Shown piece after piece: positions 5,369-11,749 of a DNA stretch of 11,749 nucleotides. The stretch is taken from contig JAUZEI010000105.1 of NCBI GenBank assembly GCA_030839105.1, positions 1-11,749 of the forward strand. Reading direction: 5' to 3'. The notes below the pieces were generated by a model. The model ran no database searches. It saw only the letters and a list, made by a program, of their open reading frames with translations, and was not told the DNA's origin. The position numbers and the translations under genes are program-made. Source of the DNA: Actinomycetota bacterium (GTDB lineage Bacteria; Actinomycetota; Acidimicrobiia; IMCC26256; PALSA-610). Position 1 is the first letter of the stretch; every line of letters starts with the position of its first letter.

Positions 5369-5374
5369 TACTCT
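5369..5374 (+). promoter_or_regulatory. -10 box of the tetR gene, leaderless geometry
   Basis: TACTCT fits TANNNT and ends 6 bases before the ATG at 5381. There is no Shine-Dalgarno. A weak -35 (TCAAAC, 5346-5351) lies 17 bases upstream. Confidence 0.5.
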
Positions 5375-5380
5375 CGCCGC

Positions 5381-5941
5381 ATGACGACGGCTCCGGCTCG
5401 GCAGCGCATCATCGATGCTGCGCTCGCGCTCGTGGTGGAGGGGGGTTACGAGGCGCTGCAGGTCCGAGCGATCACGGAACGTGCAGCAGTCTCATCGCGC
5501 ACGATCTACACCTTTTTTCCCTCGCTCGACTCGCTGCTGATCATCGCCATCGCCGAGCGAGCCGGAGGGGAGGTCTACCGTCGGCTCACCCGCGGGTCCT
5601 CGAGGAAACGCAGCCCGGCCGGCCGCGTGGAAGAGGTCATCGAGGACCTGATCCGGATCATGACCGACAACCGAGCGCTCACCGTCGGATTGCTACGCGC
5701 GTTGCTCAGCGGAAAACCCGACGTGGCCCAACATGTACGCGGCTTCGCAGCCACCACCCAGGCGGTCCTGGCAACGGCGATCCGACCGGAGGGCCCGCGC
5801 GCGGTCGACCGCGAAACCGCCGAGATCCTCGAAGCGATCTACTTCAGCGCCCTCATCGGATGGGCGACCGGAGCCGATACCGAAGCGAAGCTGCGAACGA
5901 TCATGCACCGCGCGATCACACGCATCCTGCGCACCCCATAG
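5381..5941 (+). CDS. TetR-family transcriptional regulator
   Basis: This 186-residue protein has the standard TetR layout. Residues 7-53 hold the three-helix DNA-binding domain (RQRIIDAALALVVEGGYEAL, then VRAITERAAVSSRTIYTFFPSLDSLL). The remaining helices, up to RILRTP, form a ligand-binding and dimer domain whose sequence does not show me its ligand. TetR proteins normally repress by binding palindromes as dimers and let go on binding a small molecule. The nearest candidates for control are its own promoter and the divergent membrane-protein/ANTAR pair, with the palindrome at 5320-5339 between them. The start at ATG 5381 is supported by TACTCT 6 bases upstream and by the position of the first helix. 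The TGA-less end is a TAG at 5939-5941, 48 bases from the convergent oxidoreductase gene. Confidence 0.9.
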   Translation: MTTAPARQRIIDAALALVVEGGYEALQVRAITERAAVSSRTIYTFFPSLDSLLIIAIAERAGGEVYRRLTRGSSRKRSPAGRVEEVIEDLIRIMTDNRALTVGLLRALLSGKPDVAQHVRGFAATTQAVLATAIRPEGPRAVDRETAEILEAIYFSALIGWATGADTEAKLRTIMHRAITRILRTP

Positions 5942-5961
5942 ACGATCGCAAGCGCGCGGGA

Positions 5962-5983
5962 CGAGACGAAGCGGTGCGTCTCG
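5962..5983. terminator. Possible bidirectional terminator hairpin between convergent genes
   Basis: CGAGACG (5962-5968) and CGTCTCG (5977-5983) form a perfect 7-bp stem with an 8-base loop. Two more G-C pairs extend it if A5961 is bulged. It lies in the 48-base gap between the convergent tetR and oxidoreductase genes, the place for a shared terminator. There is no T-run on either side, so intrinsic termination is uncertain. Confidence 0.4.
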
Positions 5984-5989
5984 CCTGCG

Positions 5990-7048
5990 TCACCGCATGA
6001 CTCCTCTGCCGGTAACGAGGGGAAGGTCGAGTACGGAGAGCATGCCGGGCGAGGCACTACAGACCTGAGGTATCGCATTCACCAGGCGACCCGCGGTACC
6101 GATGACGCCGGGATCACCCTGACCGGGGCGGGCCGTCATCTGGACGTCGCACTGGTAGCTCGGCGTTCCCGTCACCACGACCCGGTACCCGCCCGCGCCC
6201 ACCGGCTGCGGCCAGTCGGGGCACAGGTCGTCGTCGAGTCTGGTCACGTGCTCCAAGACGATGCGCGGCTCGCCGGCGACTATCCCTTGCACCTCGAACC
6301 GCAGCGCGGCAGTCGTTCCCTGCTCGATGACCCCGAACCCGAGGTCGATCTTCTCGGGCGCGGGCCGGCGTTCGTGCACCTCGCGCAGTTCCTCGATCTC
6401 GACGCCCAGGCCGTCGGCGAGCACCTTGACGACTCCACCCCACGCGAACGACAGCACGCCCGGGATCAGCAGCAATGGCTTGGCGTCGAGTGGCTTACCG
6501 AATCCCATCGTCTCGAAGAGCACCGTCGGCTGTTCGTAGTCCTTGTAGTTGACGATCTCCATGACGCGTAGCTGTTCGACGTCTTCGCACGTCCCCGCGA
6601 GCAGCAACGGCAACGCGTCGTTCGCCCACCCCGGATCGATGCCCGACGTGAAGCACGACACTCCGGCTTCGGCGCATGCGTCGTCGAGCGGTTTGCGCAT
6701 CGAAGGTTCGAGGTGCGCGGGATAGATCGCAGCCACGACCGAGCTCGACACGACGTTCTTACCCGAACGCAATACACGCGCCATGTCGTTGATCGCTTCC
6801 ATCGGGCGCAGATCGGCCGTCGCGGTGTACGACACACAATCTGCGTCGAGCGCGAGCAGCGCGTCGACGTCATTGGTCGCGAGCACGCCGGTCAGCGGAA
6901 GCCCGCACAACTCCCCTGCGTCGCGCCCGGCTTTGTCGGCGGAGTGCACCCAGACGCCGACCAGCTCGAGATCGGGATGGCGGATGATGCAACGCAACGC
7001 GGCGGTACCGACGTTGCCGGTGCTCCACTGGATGACGCGGTACGTCAT
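5990..7048 (-). CDS. DapB-like NAD(P)-binding oxidoreductase (dihydrodipicolinate reductase / amine dehydrogenase-like family)
   Basis: This 352-residue protein has an N-terminal Rossmann fold like that of dihydrodipicolinate reductase. Residues 4-14 read RVIQWSTGNVG, with the glycine turn at 11-14. The middle part shows YTATADLRPMEAINDMARVL and a long C-terminal domain with TSGIDPGWANDALPLLL. True DapB is about 250-270 residues and has the SGTT/K motif for lysine synthesis, which I do not see. This longer group, commonly labelled dihydrodipicolinate reductase or 2,4-diaminopentanoate dehydrogenase-like, is frequent in actinomycetes, with few tested members. The ATG at 7048 overlaps the stop of the oligopeptidase gene (ATGA, 7045-7048). 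The longer open frame upstream is shadow of that gene. A cytoplasmic NAD(P)-linked dehydrogenase is likely; its substrate is unknown. Confidence 0.75.
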   Translation of the reverse strand: MTYRVIQWSTGNVGTAALRCIIRHPDLELVGVWVHSADKAGRDAGELCGLPLTGVLATNDVDALLALDADCVSYTATADLRPMEAINDMARVLRSGKNVVSSSVVAAIYPAHLEPSMRKPLDDACAEAGVSCFTSGIDPGWANDALPLLLAGTCEDVEQLRVMEIVNYKDYEQPTVLFETMGFGKPLDAKPLLLIPGVLSFAWGGVVKVLADGLGVEIEELREVHERRPAPEKIDLGFGVIEQGTTAALRFEVQGIVAGEPRIVLEHVTRLDDDLCPDWPQPVGAGGYRVVVTGTPSYQCDVQMTARPGQGDPGVIGTAGRLVNAIPQVCSASPGMLSVLDLPLVTGRGVMR

Positions 7049-8847
7049 GACAACCTTCCCGAGGCCTCGGCCGCCGCGACGGTCTCGTCGAGACGCCGCT
7101 CGATGATGTCGAGACCGCGGTCCCAGAAGCCGGGATCGGCCAGGTCGACGTCGACGAGGCGCCCGAGCTCCTCCGGCGCCATCGAGCCGCCCGCCCGCAA
7201 CAGGTCGAGGTACTGCGGAACGAACTCGGGCCCGCGCGCCTCGTACTGCGCGTACACCGACAGCGCGAGCAGCTGGCCGTACGCGTACGCGTACACGTAA
7301 CCGGGCGTACCGATGAAGTGCGGGATGTACGACCACCAGGTGCGGTAACCCTCGGTGATCTCGACGGAGTCGCCGAGCATGTCCGCCTGCGACGCCGTCC
7401 ACAAGTCACCGAGCCGCTCGACCGACAACTCCCCCGTGTCCCGCCGCTCGGTGTGGATCGAATGCTCGAACCGGTTCATCGCAATCTGACGGAACACCGT
7501 CGCGATCTGATCCTCGAGGTTCGACGCGAGCAGCGCGAGGCGTTCGTTCGGATCGGTCACCTCTTCGAGCAGTCGACCGAAGGTGACAGTCTCGCCGAAC
7601 ACCGACGCGGTCTCGGCCAAAGTGAGCGGCGTCGACTGGTGAAAGATGCCCTGCCCGCGCGCGAGGAAGGCGTGCAACCCGTGCCCGAGCTCGTGCGCAA
7701 GGGTGAGCACGTCGCGCCGTCGGGACGTCCAGTTCAGCAACACGTAAGGGTGATGCGACGGGACGGTGTACGCGCAGAACGCACCCGGTCGCTTTCCCGG
7801 ACGAGCCGCGGCGTCGATCCAGGCACCGTCGAAGAAGCGCTGCGCGGTGTCGGCGAGCTCCCCGGAGAACGATCCGTACGCGTCGAGTACGAGCTCCTTC
7901 GCCGACTGCCAACCGATGTGCGCTTCGACCTCGGCGACCGACGCCATGCGGTCGTAGTCGGCGAGCCGGTCGATGCCGAGAAGTCGTGCCTTCAGCGCGT
8001 ACCAACGCTGCGCGATGGAGTTGCGACTCTGCACCGCGTCGACCAGCGCCTCGACCGACGCGTCGCCCGCTTCGTTCGCCAGGTTGCGGCTCTGGATCCA
8101 CGTGTCGAAATGCCGCAGCCGGTCGTCGACCGCCTTGTCCGACAGCAACGTGTTCATTACGAACGCGCGCGTGCGCAGTCCGGGCTCGAGGCCCGAGGTG
8201 ATCGCCTCCGCGGCCGTGCGCCGGACCTCACGGTCGGGCGCGTGCAACCGCGCGAGCGCAGCCTCGAGCGTCGTGATCCCGCCGTCGAGCTCCACGGAGA
8301 TCGTCGACACCTGCTCTTCGAACAACCGCTCCCACGCGCTGCGGCCGCTCAAAGCCTTCTCGGTCAGGATGACTTCTTCCGGCTCGGTGAGCAGGTGCGG
8401 CCGGTACCGCCGCTCCGAACGCAGGTGATGGCGGGCGAACGCCAACCGCTCGTCGGCAAGCAACTCATCGACGCGCTCGTCGGGAAGCTCGGCCCACTCC
8501 AGCTCGAAGAACAACAGCCTGGTCTGGATCGCCGTGGCGCGCTCTTCGACGCGCTGCATCCGCGCCCCGCGTGCCGGATCGGTCGTGTCGGTCGCGAAGT
8601 CGAGGCCGGCGTAGCTGCCGGCCCGGCCGACAAGATCGAGCAGTTCGGCCATCTCGTTCATGAACGAGGCGAGCCCACCGGCGTCGAGCTCGGCGACTTG
8701 TCCGCGCGTTCGTGCGAGGTCCTCCGCACGGGCATCGGCCGCGTCGAGCAGCTCGCTCAGTCCCCGGTCGTCCGGAGTGTCGGGGAGCAGCGGAGCGAGA
8801 TCCCAGACGACGTCGGCCGCGGTCATGTCAGCGTCGGTGGCGGTCAT
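7045..8847 (-). CDS. pepF: Oligoendopeptidase F family zinc metallopeptidase (M3)
   Basis: This 600-residue protein is of the length and layout of M3 oligoendopeptidases, which cut short peptides in the cytoplasm. The zinc site is HELGH at residues 385-389, inside LTLAHELGHGLHAFLA, with Glu412 in LAETASVFGE as the likely third ligand. Further family marks are GAFCAY, YVLLNW just before the zinc site, and the C-terminal PGYVYAYAYGQLLALSVY with its Tyr-rich substrate wall. The start at ATG 8847 is preferred over the ATG seven codons later because TAGTGT lies 6 bases before it, giving a leaderless start. The stop overlaps the start of the DapB-like oxidoreductase, so they form one operon. The reason for the pairing is unclear; peptide or amino-acid turnover is a reasonable guess. 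No signal peptide is present. Confidence 0.9.
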   Translation of the reverse strand: MTATDADMTAADVVWDLAPLLPDTPDDRGLSELLDAADARAEDLARTRGQVAELDAGGLASFMNEMAELLDLVGRAGSYAGLDFATDTTDPARGARMQRVEERATAIQTRLLFFELEWAELPDERVDELLADERLAFARHHLRSERRYRPHLLTEPEEVILTEKALSGRSAWERLFEEQVSTISVELDGGITTLEAALARLHAPDREVRRTAAEAITSGLEPGLRTRAFVMNTLLSDKAVDDRLRHFDTWIQSRNLANEAGDASVEALVDAVQSRNSIAQRWYALKARLLGIDRLADYDRMASVAEVEAHIGWQSAKELVLDAYGSFSGELADTAQRFFDGAWIDAAARPGKRPGAFCAYTVPSHHPYVLLNWTSRRRDVLTLAHELGHGLHAFLARGQGIFHQSTPLTLAETASVFGETVTFGRLLEEVTDPNERLALLASNLEDQIATVFRQIAMNRFEHSIHTERRDTGELSVERLGDLWTASQADMLGDSVEITEGYRTWWSYIPHFIGTPGYVYAYAYGQLLALSVYAQYEARGPEFVPQYLDLLRAGGSMAPEELGRLVDVDLADPGFWDRGLDIIERRLDETVAAAEASGRLS

Positions 8848-8853
8848 GGGCCG

Positions 8854-8859
8854 ACACTA
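8854..8859 (-). promoter_or_regulatory. -10 box of the pepF operon, leaderless geometry
   Basis: TAGTGT on the minus strand fits TANNNT and ends 6 bases before ATG 8847. There is no ribosome site between. A weak TTCGGC (8877-8882 on the complement) lies 17 bases further upstream, but it falls inside the hairpin that follows the preceding gene. Confidence 0.5.
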
Positions 8860-8864
8860 TCCAG

Positions 8865-8913
8865 CCGTCCGGCGCCGCCGAAGAGGCCGAGCAGTCGGGC
8901 CGGAGCCGGACGG
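8865..8913 (-). terminator. 49-nt hairpin after the GNAT gene, probable terminator of the lnt operon
   Basis: CCGTCCGGC (8865-8873) pairs perfectly with GCCGGACGG (8905-8913), a 9-bp G/C-rich stem. The 31-base loop can fold further through GGCC/GGCC. On the minus strand it begins at the base after the GNAT stop codon and ends a few bases before the -10 box of pepF. The place fits a terminator separating two transcription units. The absence of a U-run leaves attenuation or mRNA-end protection as alternatives. Confidence 0.5.
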
Positions 8914-9378
8914 TTACAGCTTGTGATGCATGACCAGCGCGCGGGCGGTGAACCCCGAGCGCTCGAAGAAGTTCTTCGCGTCCCGGGCGCCTGGAAGCGC
9001 GTAGGCGTCGACGCCGATGCATCCCCGCTCTGCACAGAAGGAAACGATCAGATCCGCGATCGACTCGCCGACGCCCACTGCCCGGGCCTCCCGCTCGACG
9101 AACAGGTCACCGATCACACCCAGGCGGGTGCCGTCGCGAAGGGTCTCGATCTCGACCGTGCCGAATCCCACGATCGCCGCGTCGATCGTTCCGACGACGA
9201 TCGCGGCATCGTTCCGGGCCAGTAACGCGGCGAGCGATTCCTCCTGCGGTCCCGCGCGCGCCTCTCGCGTCGTCCAGAGCAATCCCCCGCGCTGTTCCTG
9301 CATCTCCGCTCGCAGGTCGCGCGCCAACCCGGCGAGCACGGGAAGATCGGACGCAACCGCGATTCGAGCCGGCTCCAC
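8914..9378 (-). CDS. GNAT-family N-acetyltransferase
   Basis: This 154-residue protein consists of one GNAT domain, which transfers an acetyl group from acetyl-CoA to an amine. The N-terminus IAVASDLPVLAGLARDLRAE is the usual first strand and helix. Motif A runs about residues 86-110, from LGVIGDLFVERE to AVGVGESIADLI, where the family has V-x-(P)-x-x-R-x-x-G-(V)-G. The last part, FFERSGFTARALVMHHKL, is the end strand pair found in many members. The GTG at 9378 lies 6 bases after the stop of the preceding gene with no ribosome site, so coupling within the lnt operon is likely. The substrate is unknown: small molecule, peptide or protein N-terminus. The hairpin immediately after its stop suggests it is the last gene of the unit. 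Confidence 0.85.
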   Translation of the reverse strand: MEPARIAVASDLPVLAGLARDLRAEMQEQRGGLLWTTREARAGPQEESLAALLARNDAAIVVGTIDAAIVGFGTVEIETLRDGTRLGVIGDLFVEREARAVGVGESIADLIVSFCAERGCIGVDAYALPGARDAKNFFERSGFTARALVMHHKL

Positions 9379-9384
9379 AGATGG

Positions 9385-10065
9385 CTAGCCGGCGAGCTGT
9401 TCGATCTTGCCGAGAATCGTGCGTCGCTGACGGTGGGTTGCTTCGTAGGCGTGCACGGCCGCGAGCTCGTCGGCGCTGAGCCCGACGAGCCGCTGCACGA
9501 CCTGCGACGCCGAAAGGGCGTCGTAGCCGGGAATCGGAAGCTCCGCACTCTCGCTCCCGGCGCCGTTGCCGCCCGGGCTGCCGTTGCTGGAACCGACGTC
9601 TACCTTCGGCGCGGGCACGGCGGTCTCCGCCGGCGCGGTGTATCCGGGCGCGGGTGAAGGGGCGGGCGCATCCGGTGGCGAGCCGGCAGGCGGCGAGGAG
9701 GCGGGAGCGCTCGACGAGGCTTCCGCGCGCGCACGCGCGGGTGCCGGCCGGTCTTCGGACGGACGGTCGTCGGCGGCCGACGACCCGAGCAGACCCTCGA
9801 CGGTGCGGCGCGCATCGGCGACCGTGCGGCCGACGCGCTCGCGCACGATCGGCGGACCGAATGCCATGGCGACCTGCCCGAGACTGCGCGCCGTGGTCAC
9901 TCGCTGCTGTACCTCTTCATGGCGGCGGTCGATCTCGGCCCGGCCGCGCGACACGAACATGTCGACGAACTGCGGGGCGGTGTCCTTCAAGAAGAGACCG
10001 ACACCGAGCGGCGCGTAGAGGAGCAGTTCGAGTGTGCGTTCGATCCGATCGGAGTTGTCCGTCAT
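9385..10065 (-). CDS. Uncharacterised protein with helical ends and an Ala/Pro/Ser-rich linker
   Basis: This 226-residue protein has three parts. Residues 1-95 are helical, with a mildly hydrophobic stretch LELLLYAPLGVGLFLKDTAP and a charged helix (RAEIDRRHEEVQQRV) before PPIVRERVGRTVADARRTVE. Residues about 96-165 are a low-complexity linker rich in Ala, Pro, Ser and Gly. The C-terminal 50 residues begin LPIPGYDALSASQVVQRL and continue LSADELAAVHAYEATHRQRRTIL, a small helical module I recognise from other actinobacterial proteins of unknown role. It resembles proteins labelled lipid-droplet-associated, but I cannot confirm that. The ATG overlaps the lnt stop (ATGA, 10062-10065), so it is coupled to lipoprotein acylation. 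It has no clear transmembrane helix or signal peptide; peripheral membrane association through the first helix is an inference. Confidence 0.65.
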   Translation of the reverse strand: MTDNSDRIERTLELLLYAPLGVGLFLKDTAPQFVDMFVSRGRAEIDRRHEEVQQRVTTARSLGQVAMAFGPPIVRERVGRTVADARRTVEGLLGSSAADDRPSEDRPAPARARAEASSSAPASSPPAGSPPDAPAPSPAPGYTAPAETAVPAPKVDVGSSNGSPGGNGAGSESAELPIPGYDALSASQVVQRLVGLSADELAAVHAYEATHRQRRTILGKIEQLAG

Positions 10066-11693
10066 GGAGATGTGGTCGATTCTCGCTCGTCGGCCGTCGG
10101 GGCGACCTCGGAACCGCCGATCTTCGACTCGACCGACGTGTCCTCGGGCTCGGGTTCGGGTTCGGAGTCTAGGGACGTGCGTCGCCGCGTACGAACGACG
10201 CCGAGCGCGACCGCGAGGCCCGCCATGGCGAGGCTCATCCAGGTCGCCCACTCGCCGTAACGGACGTACGGCGTCTCGCCGCCCGTGGCCTCCACCGTGG
10301 TCTGGACGACGCCCGGCCGGAACAGGGACGTGCGTTCGTGGACGACTCCCTCGGCGTCGATGACCGCGGTGATCCCGGAGATCGCGGCCTGCACCACCGG
10401 GCGGCCGGTCTCCGCGGCGCGCATCTGCGAGATGGCGACGTGCTGCTCCGAGTTCGCCGATCGCCGGTACGAGCGGTTGTTCGTCGAGACGACGATGACG
10501 TGCGCGCCGTCGCGCACCAACGGACGGACCTGGTAACCGAAGGCGGACTCGAAGCAGATCAGCGTTCCGATGCGGACACCCGCGACCGTGAACAGTCCCG
10601 GCGTGTGCCCGGGTTGGAAGTCGCGCGGCACCTGCTCCAGCGCCTTGACGAGGTGCTGCAGCGATTCGCGGAACGGGACCGATTCCCCGAAGGGGACGAG
10701 GTGCCGTTTGCTGTAGGTGCCTGCGACGCGACCGGTCGGGTCGAAGAGCACATCGAGGTTCGACGCCTTGTGGCCGTCCGGCGGCGCGTCGACAGTGGCG
10801 TTCGCGAGCACCCAAGCGTGATGCAGCCGGGCGATCCGCACGAGATTGGAGCGGATGAAGGGATCCGTCCGGAGGTCGGCGGTCGCGTCGGTTGCGGTGA
10901 GCGCGTTCATGCTCGACTCGGGGAACACGATCAGGTCGACGGGATCGGTGATCTGGCGGGCGAGGTCGAAATGATGGATGGGCAGAAAGTCGGCCCGCAG
11001 CTCGGCGTCACTGAGATCGCGGTTCTGGTCGTTGCCCTGGACGAGGGCGACGTGCAGCGCGCCGACGACCGGGGGTTGGGCGCGGGTAACCGTGGCCGCC
11101 ACGACGACGACCGCGATCAACGCGATCCCCGCCTGCGCGCGCAGGACGTTCGCCGGGGTGCGCCGTTCGGTCACGAGATCCGCCAAGAAGGCGTTCAGTG
11201 CCACTGCCAGGAATGTCAGGAGCGTGACACCGCCCACGCTCGCGACGGAGCGCGCCGGCGCGAGGTCGTGGAAGGAGTATCCGACCTCACCCCACGAGAA
11301 GCCGCCGAACGGCCAACGGGAAACGAGTGCATCGGCGCAGACCCATACGGCCGCGGTCGCCCAGGGGTTCGCGACGCGGTGCGCGCGCAGCCACCCGACG
11401 AGCGCGCCCGCGGCGGCCCAGTACAGAGCTACTGCCGCGCTGAACGGGAGGAGCGCGATCGCGCCGAAGTACCAGATCCATACGCACAACGTGCCGTAGT
11501 AGACAACGCCCGCGACGAACGCGAGCGCCGCCGCACCGAGCCACGAGCGACCGCGCCACGCGACGAAGAGCGGTACGAGCGCGACACACGCGAGCGGCCC
11601 GAGGTCGAGCGGCGGCCGGCTGATCGCGAGCAGTGCGCCGGAAGCGGCGGCGGCGACGACGCGCGCGACCGTCGCGGGTCGCGGTCGTCTCAC
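10062..11693 (-). CDS. lnt: Apolipoprotein N-acyltransferase
   Basis: This integral membrane enzyme adds the third acyl chain to the N-terminal cysteine of lipoproteins, using phospholipid as donor. The length, 543 residues, is normal. Several hydrophobic segments fill the first 230 residues. The nitrilase-like domain outside the membrane then shows the full catalytic triad: Glu259 in LIVFPESSMNAL, Lys329 in YSKRHLVPFGES and Cys380 in GTLICFESAFG. A last membrane helix (WATWMSLAMAGLAVALGVV) is followed by a cytoplasmic tail of about 45 residues, acidic and with an EPEPEPE repeat. The GTG at 11693 overlaps the stop of the preceding gene (GTGA, 11690-11693) and starts just before the first hydrophobic segment. 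The acidic tail is not part of the family core and may be lineage-specific. Confidence 0.93.
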   Translation of the reverse strand: MRRPRPATVARVVAAAASGALLAISRPPLDLGPLACVALVPLFVAWRGRSWLGAAALAFVAGVVYYGTLCVWIWYFGAIALLPFSAAVALYWAAAGALVGWLRAHRVANPWATAAVWVCADALVSRWPFGGFSWGEVGYSFHDLAPARSVASVGGVTLLTFLAVALNAFLADLVTERRTPANVLRAQAGIALIAVVVVAATVTRAQPPVVGALHVALVQGNDQNRDLSDAELRADFLPIHHFDLARQITDPVDLIVFPESSMNALTATDATADLRTDPFIRSNLVRIARLHHAWVLANATVDAPPDGHKASNLDVLFDPTGRVAGTYSKRHLVPFGESVPFRESLQHLVKALEQVPRDFQPGHTPGLFTVAGVRIGTLICFESAFGYQVRPLVRDGAHVIVVSTNNRSYRRSANSEQHVAISQMRAAETGRPVVQAAISGITAVIDAEGVVHERTSLFRPGVVQTTVEATGGETPYVRYGEWATWMSLAMAGLAVALGVVRTRRRTSLDSEPEPEPEDTSVESKIGGSEVAPTADERESTTSP

Positions 11694-11749
11694 GCGCAGT
11701 CGCGGCAGATCATGCGCTTCTCGTCGGCGAGTTGGTGACGAGGCAGGAC
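11690..11749 (-). CDS. C-terminal end of an unknown upstream gene, cut by window end
   Basis: Only the last 19 codons are visible, ending LADEKRMICRDCA and a TGA that overlaps the lnt GTG start. The CxxC close to the end suggests half of a zinc-binding site whose other cysteines lie outside the window. The overlap makes it the gene before lnt in the same operon. The fragment is too short to name a family. Confidence 0.5.
   Translation of the reverse strand, partial: VLPRHQLADEKRMICRDCA

Noticed and set aside
7318..9225. 635-codon open frame on the plus strand opposite pepF
   Set aside because: It is antisense to a convincing M3 peptidase with full zinc site. Its translation shows no domain and is rich in Arg/Gly/Val as expected of the complement of high-GC codons.
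10338..11738. 466-codon open frame on the plus strand opposite lnt
   Set aside because: It is the complement of lnt codons, with charged low-complexity translation and no family features, while lnt has its catalytic triad and membrane segments.
1..11749. CRISPR array, tRNA or rRNA genes, insertion sequences, integrase or attachment sites
   Set aside because: No regularly spaced repeats, cloverleaf-type segments, transposase-like proteins or terminal repeats were recognised by reading both strands.

Overview
The window is G+C-rich, with strong G/C bias at third codon positions, GTG starts, 4-bp stop/start overlaps and TANNNT -10 boxes set 6-8 bases before a start codon. With the gene types present, this points to a high-GC actinomycete (Actinomycetota); the class is not fixed by what I can see. 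No rRNA, tRNA, CRISPR array, transposase or integrase was found, so this looks like ordinary chromosome with several small, poorly known genes in the middle.

Layout. (1) Plus strand 1-1327: the C-terminal part of glycine-cleavage aminomethyltransferase GcvT, a 27-codon remnant of an acetyltransferase N-terminus, and a PaaI-type thioesterase. Each joint is a 4-base stop/start overlap. (2) Minus strand 4070-1343: a SnoaL-like protein, an amidohydrolase and an alpha/beta hydrolase, forming one likely catabolic operon. (3) 4282-5380: the compact and most unusual part. A LexA (SOS) type operator sits on a plausible promoter and a candidate leaderless 49-residue ORF on the plus strand. Opposite lie a zinc-ribbon protein and a two-gene micro-operon (single-pass membrane protein, then a stand-alone ANTAR-like protein), read divergently from a TetR regulator. 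A near-perfect 20-bp palindrome lies in the divergent region. (4) Plus 5381-5941: the TetR regulator. (5) Minus 8847-5990: oligoendopeptidase F overlapping a DapB-like NAD(P)-binding oxidoreductase. (6) Minus 11749-8914: the tail of an unknown gene, apolipoprotein N-acyltransferase Lnt, a protein with an Ala/Pro/Ser-rich linker, and a GNAT acetyltransferase, closed by a 49-nt hairpin candidate.

How they work together. Region 1 joins one-carbon metabolism with a thioesterase. Region 2 looks like degradation of a cyclic or acyl substrate. Region 6 belongs to lipoprotein maturation and the cell envelope. Regions 3-4 are regulatory in character. Four starts (4318+, 4798-, 5381+, 8847-) share the TANNNT-to-RTG spacing expected of leaderless transcripts. 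The most interesting hypothesis is a LexA-controlled microprotein at 4318-4467. It rests on sequence motifs only and has not been tested.
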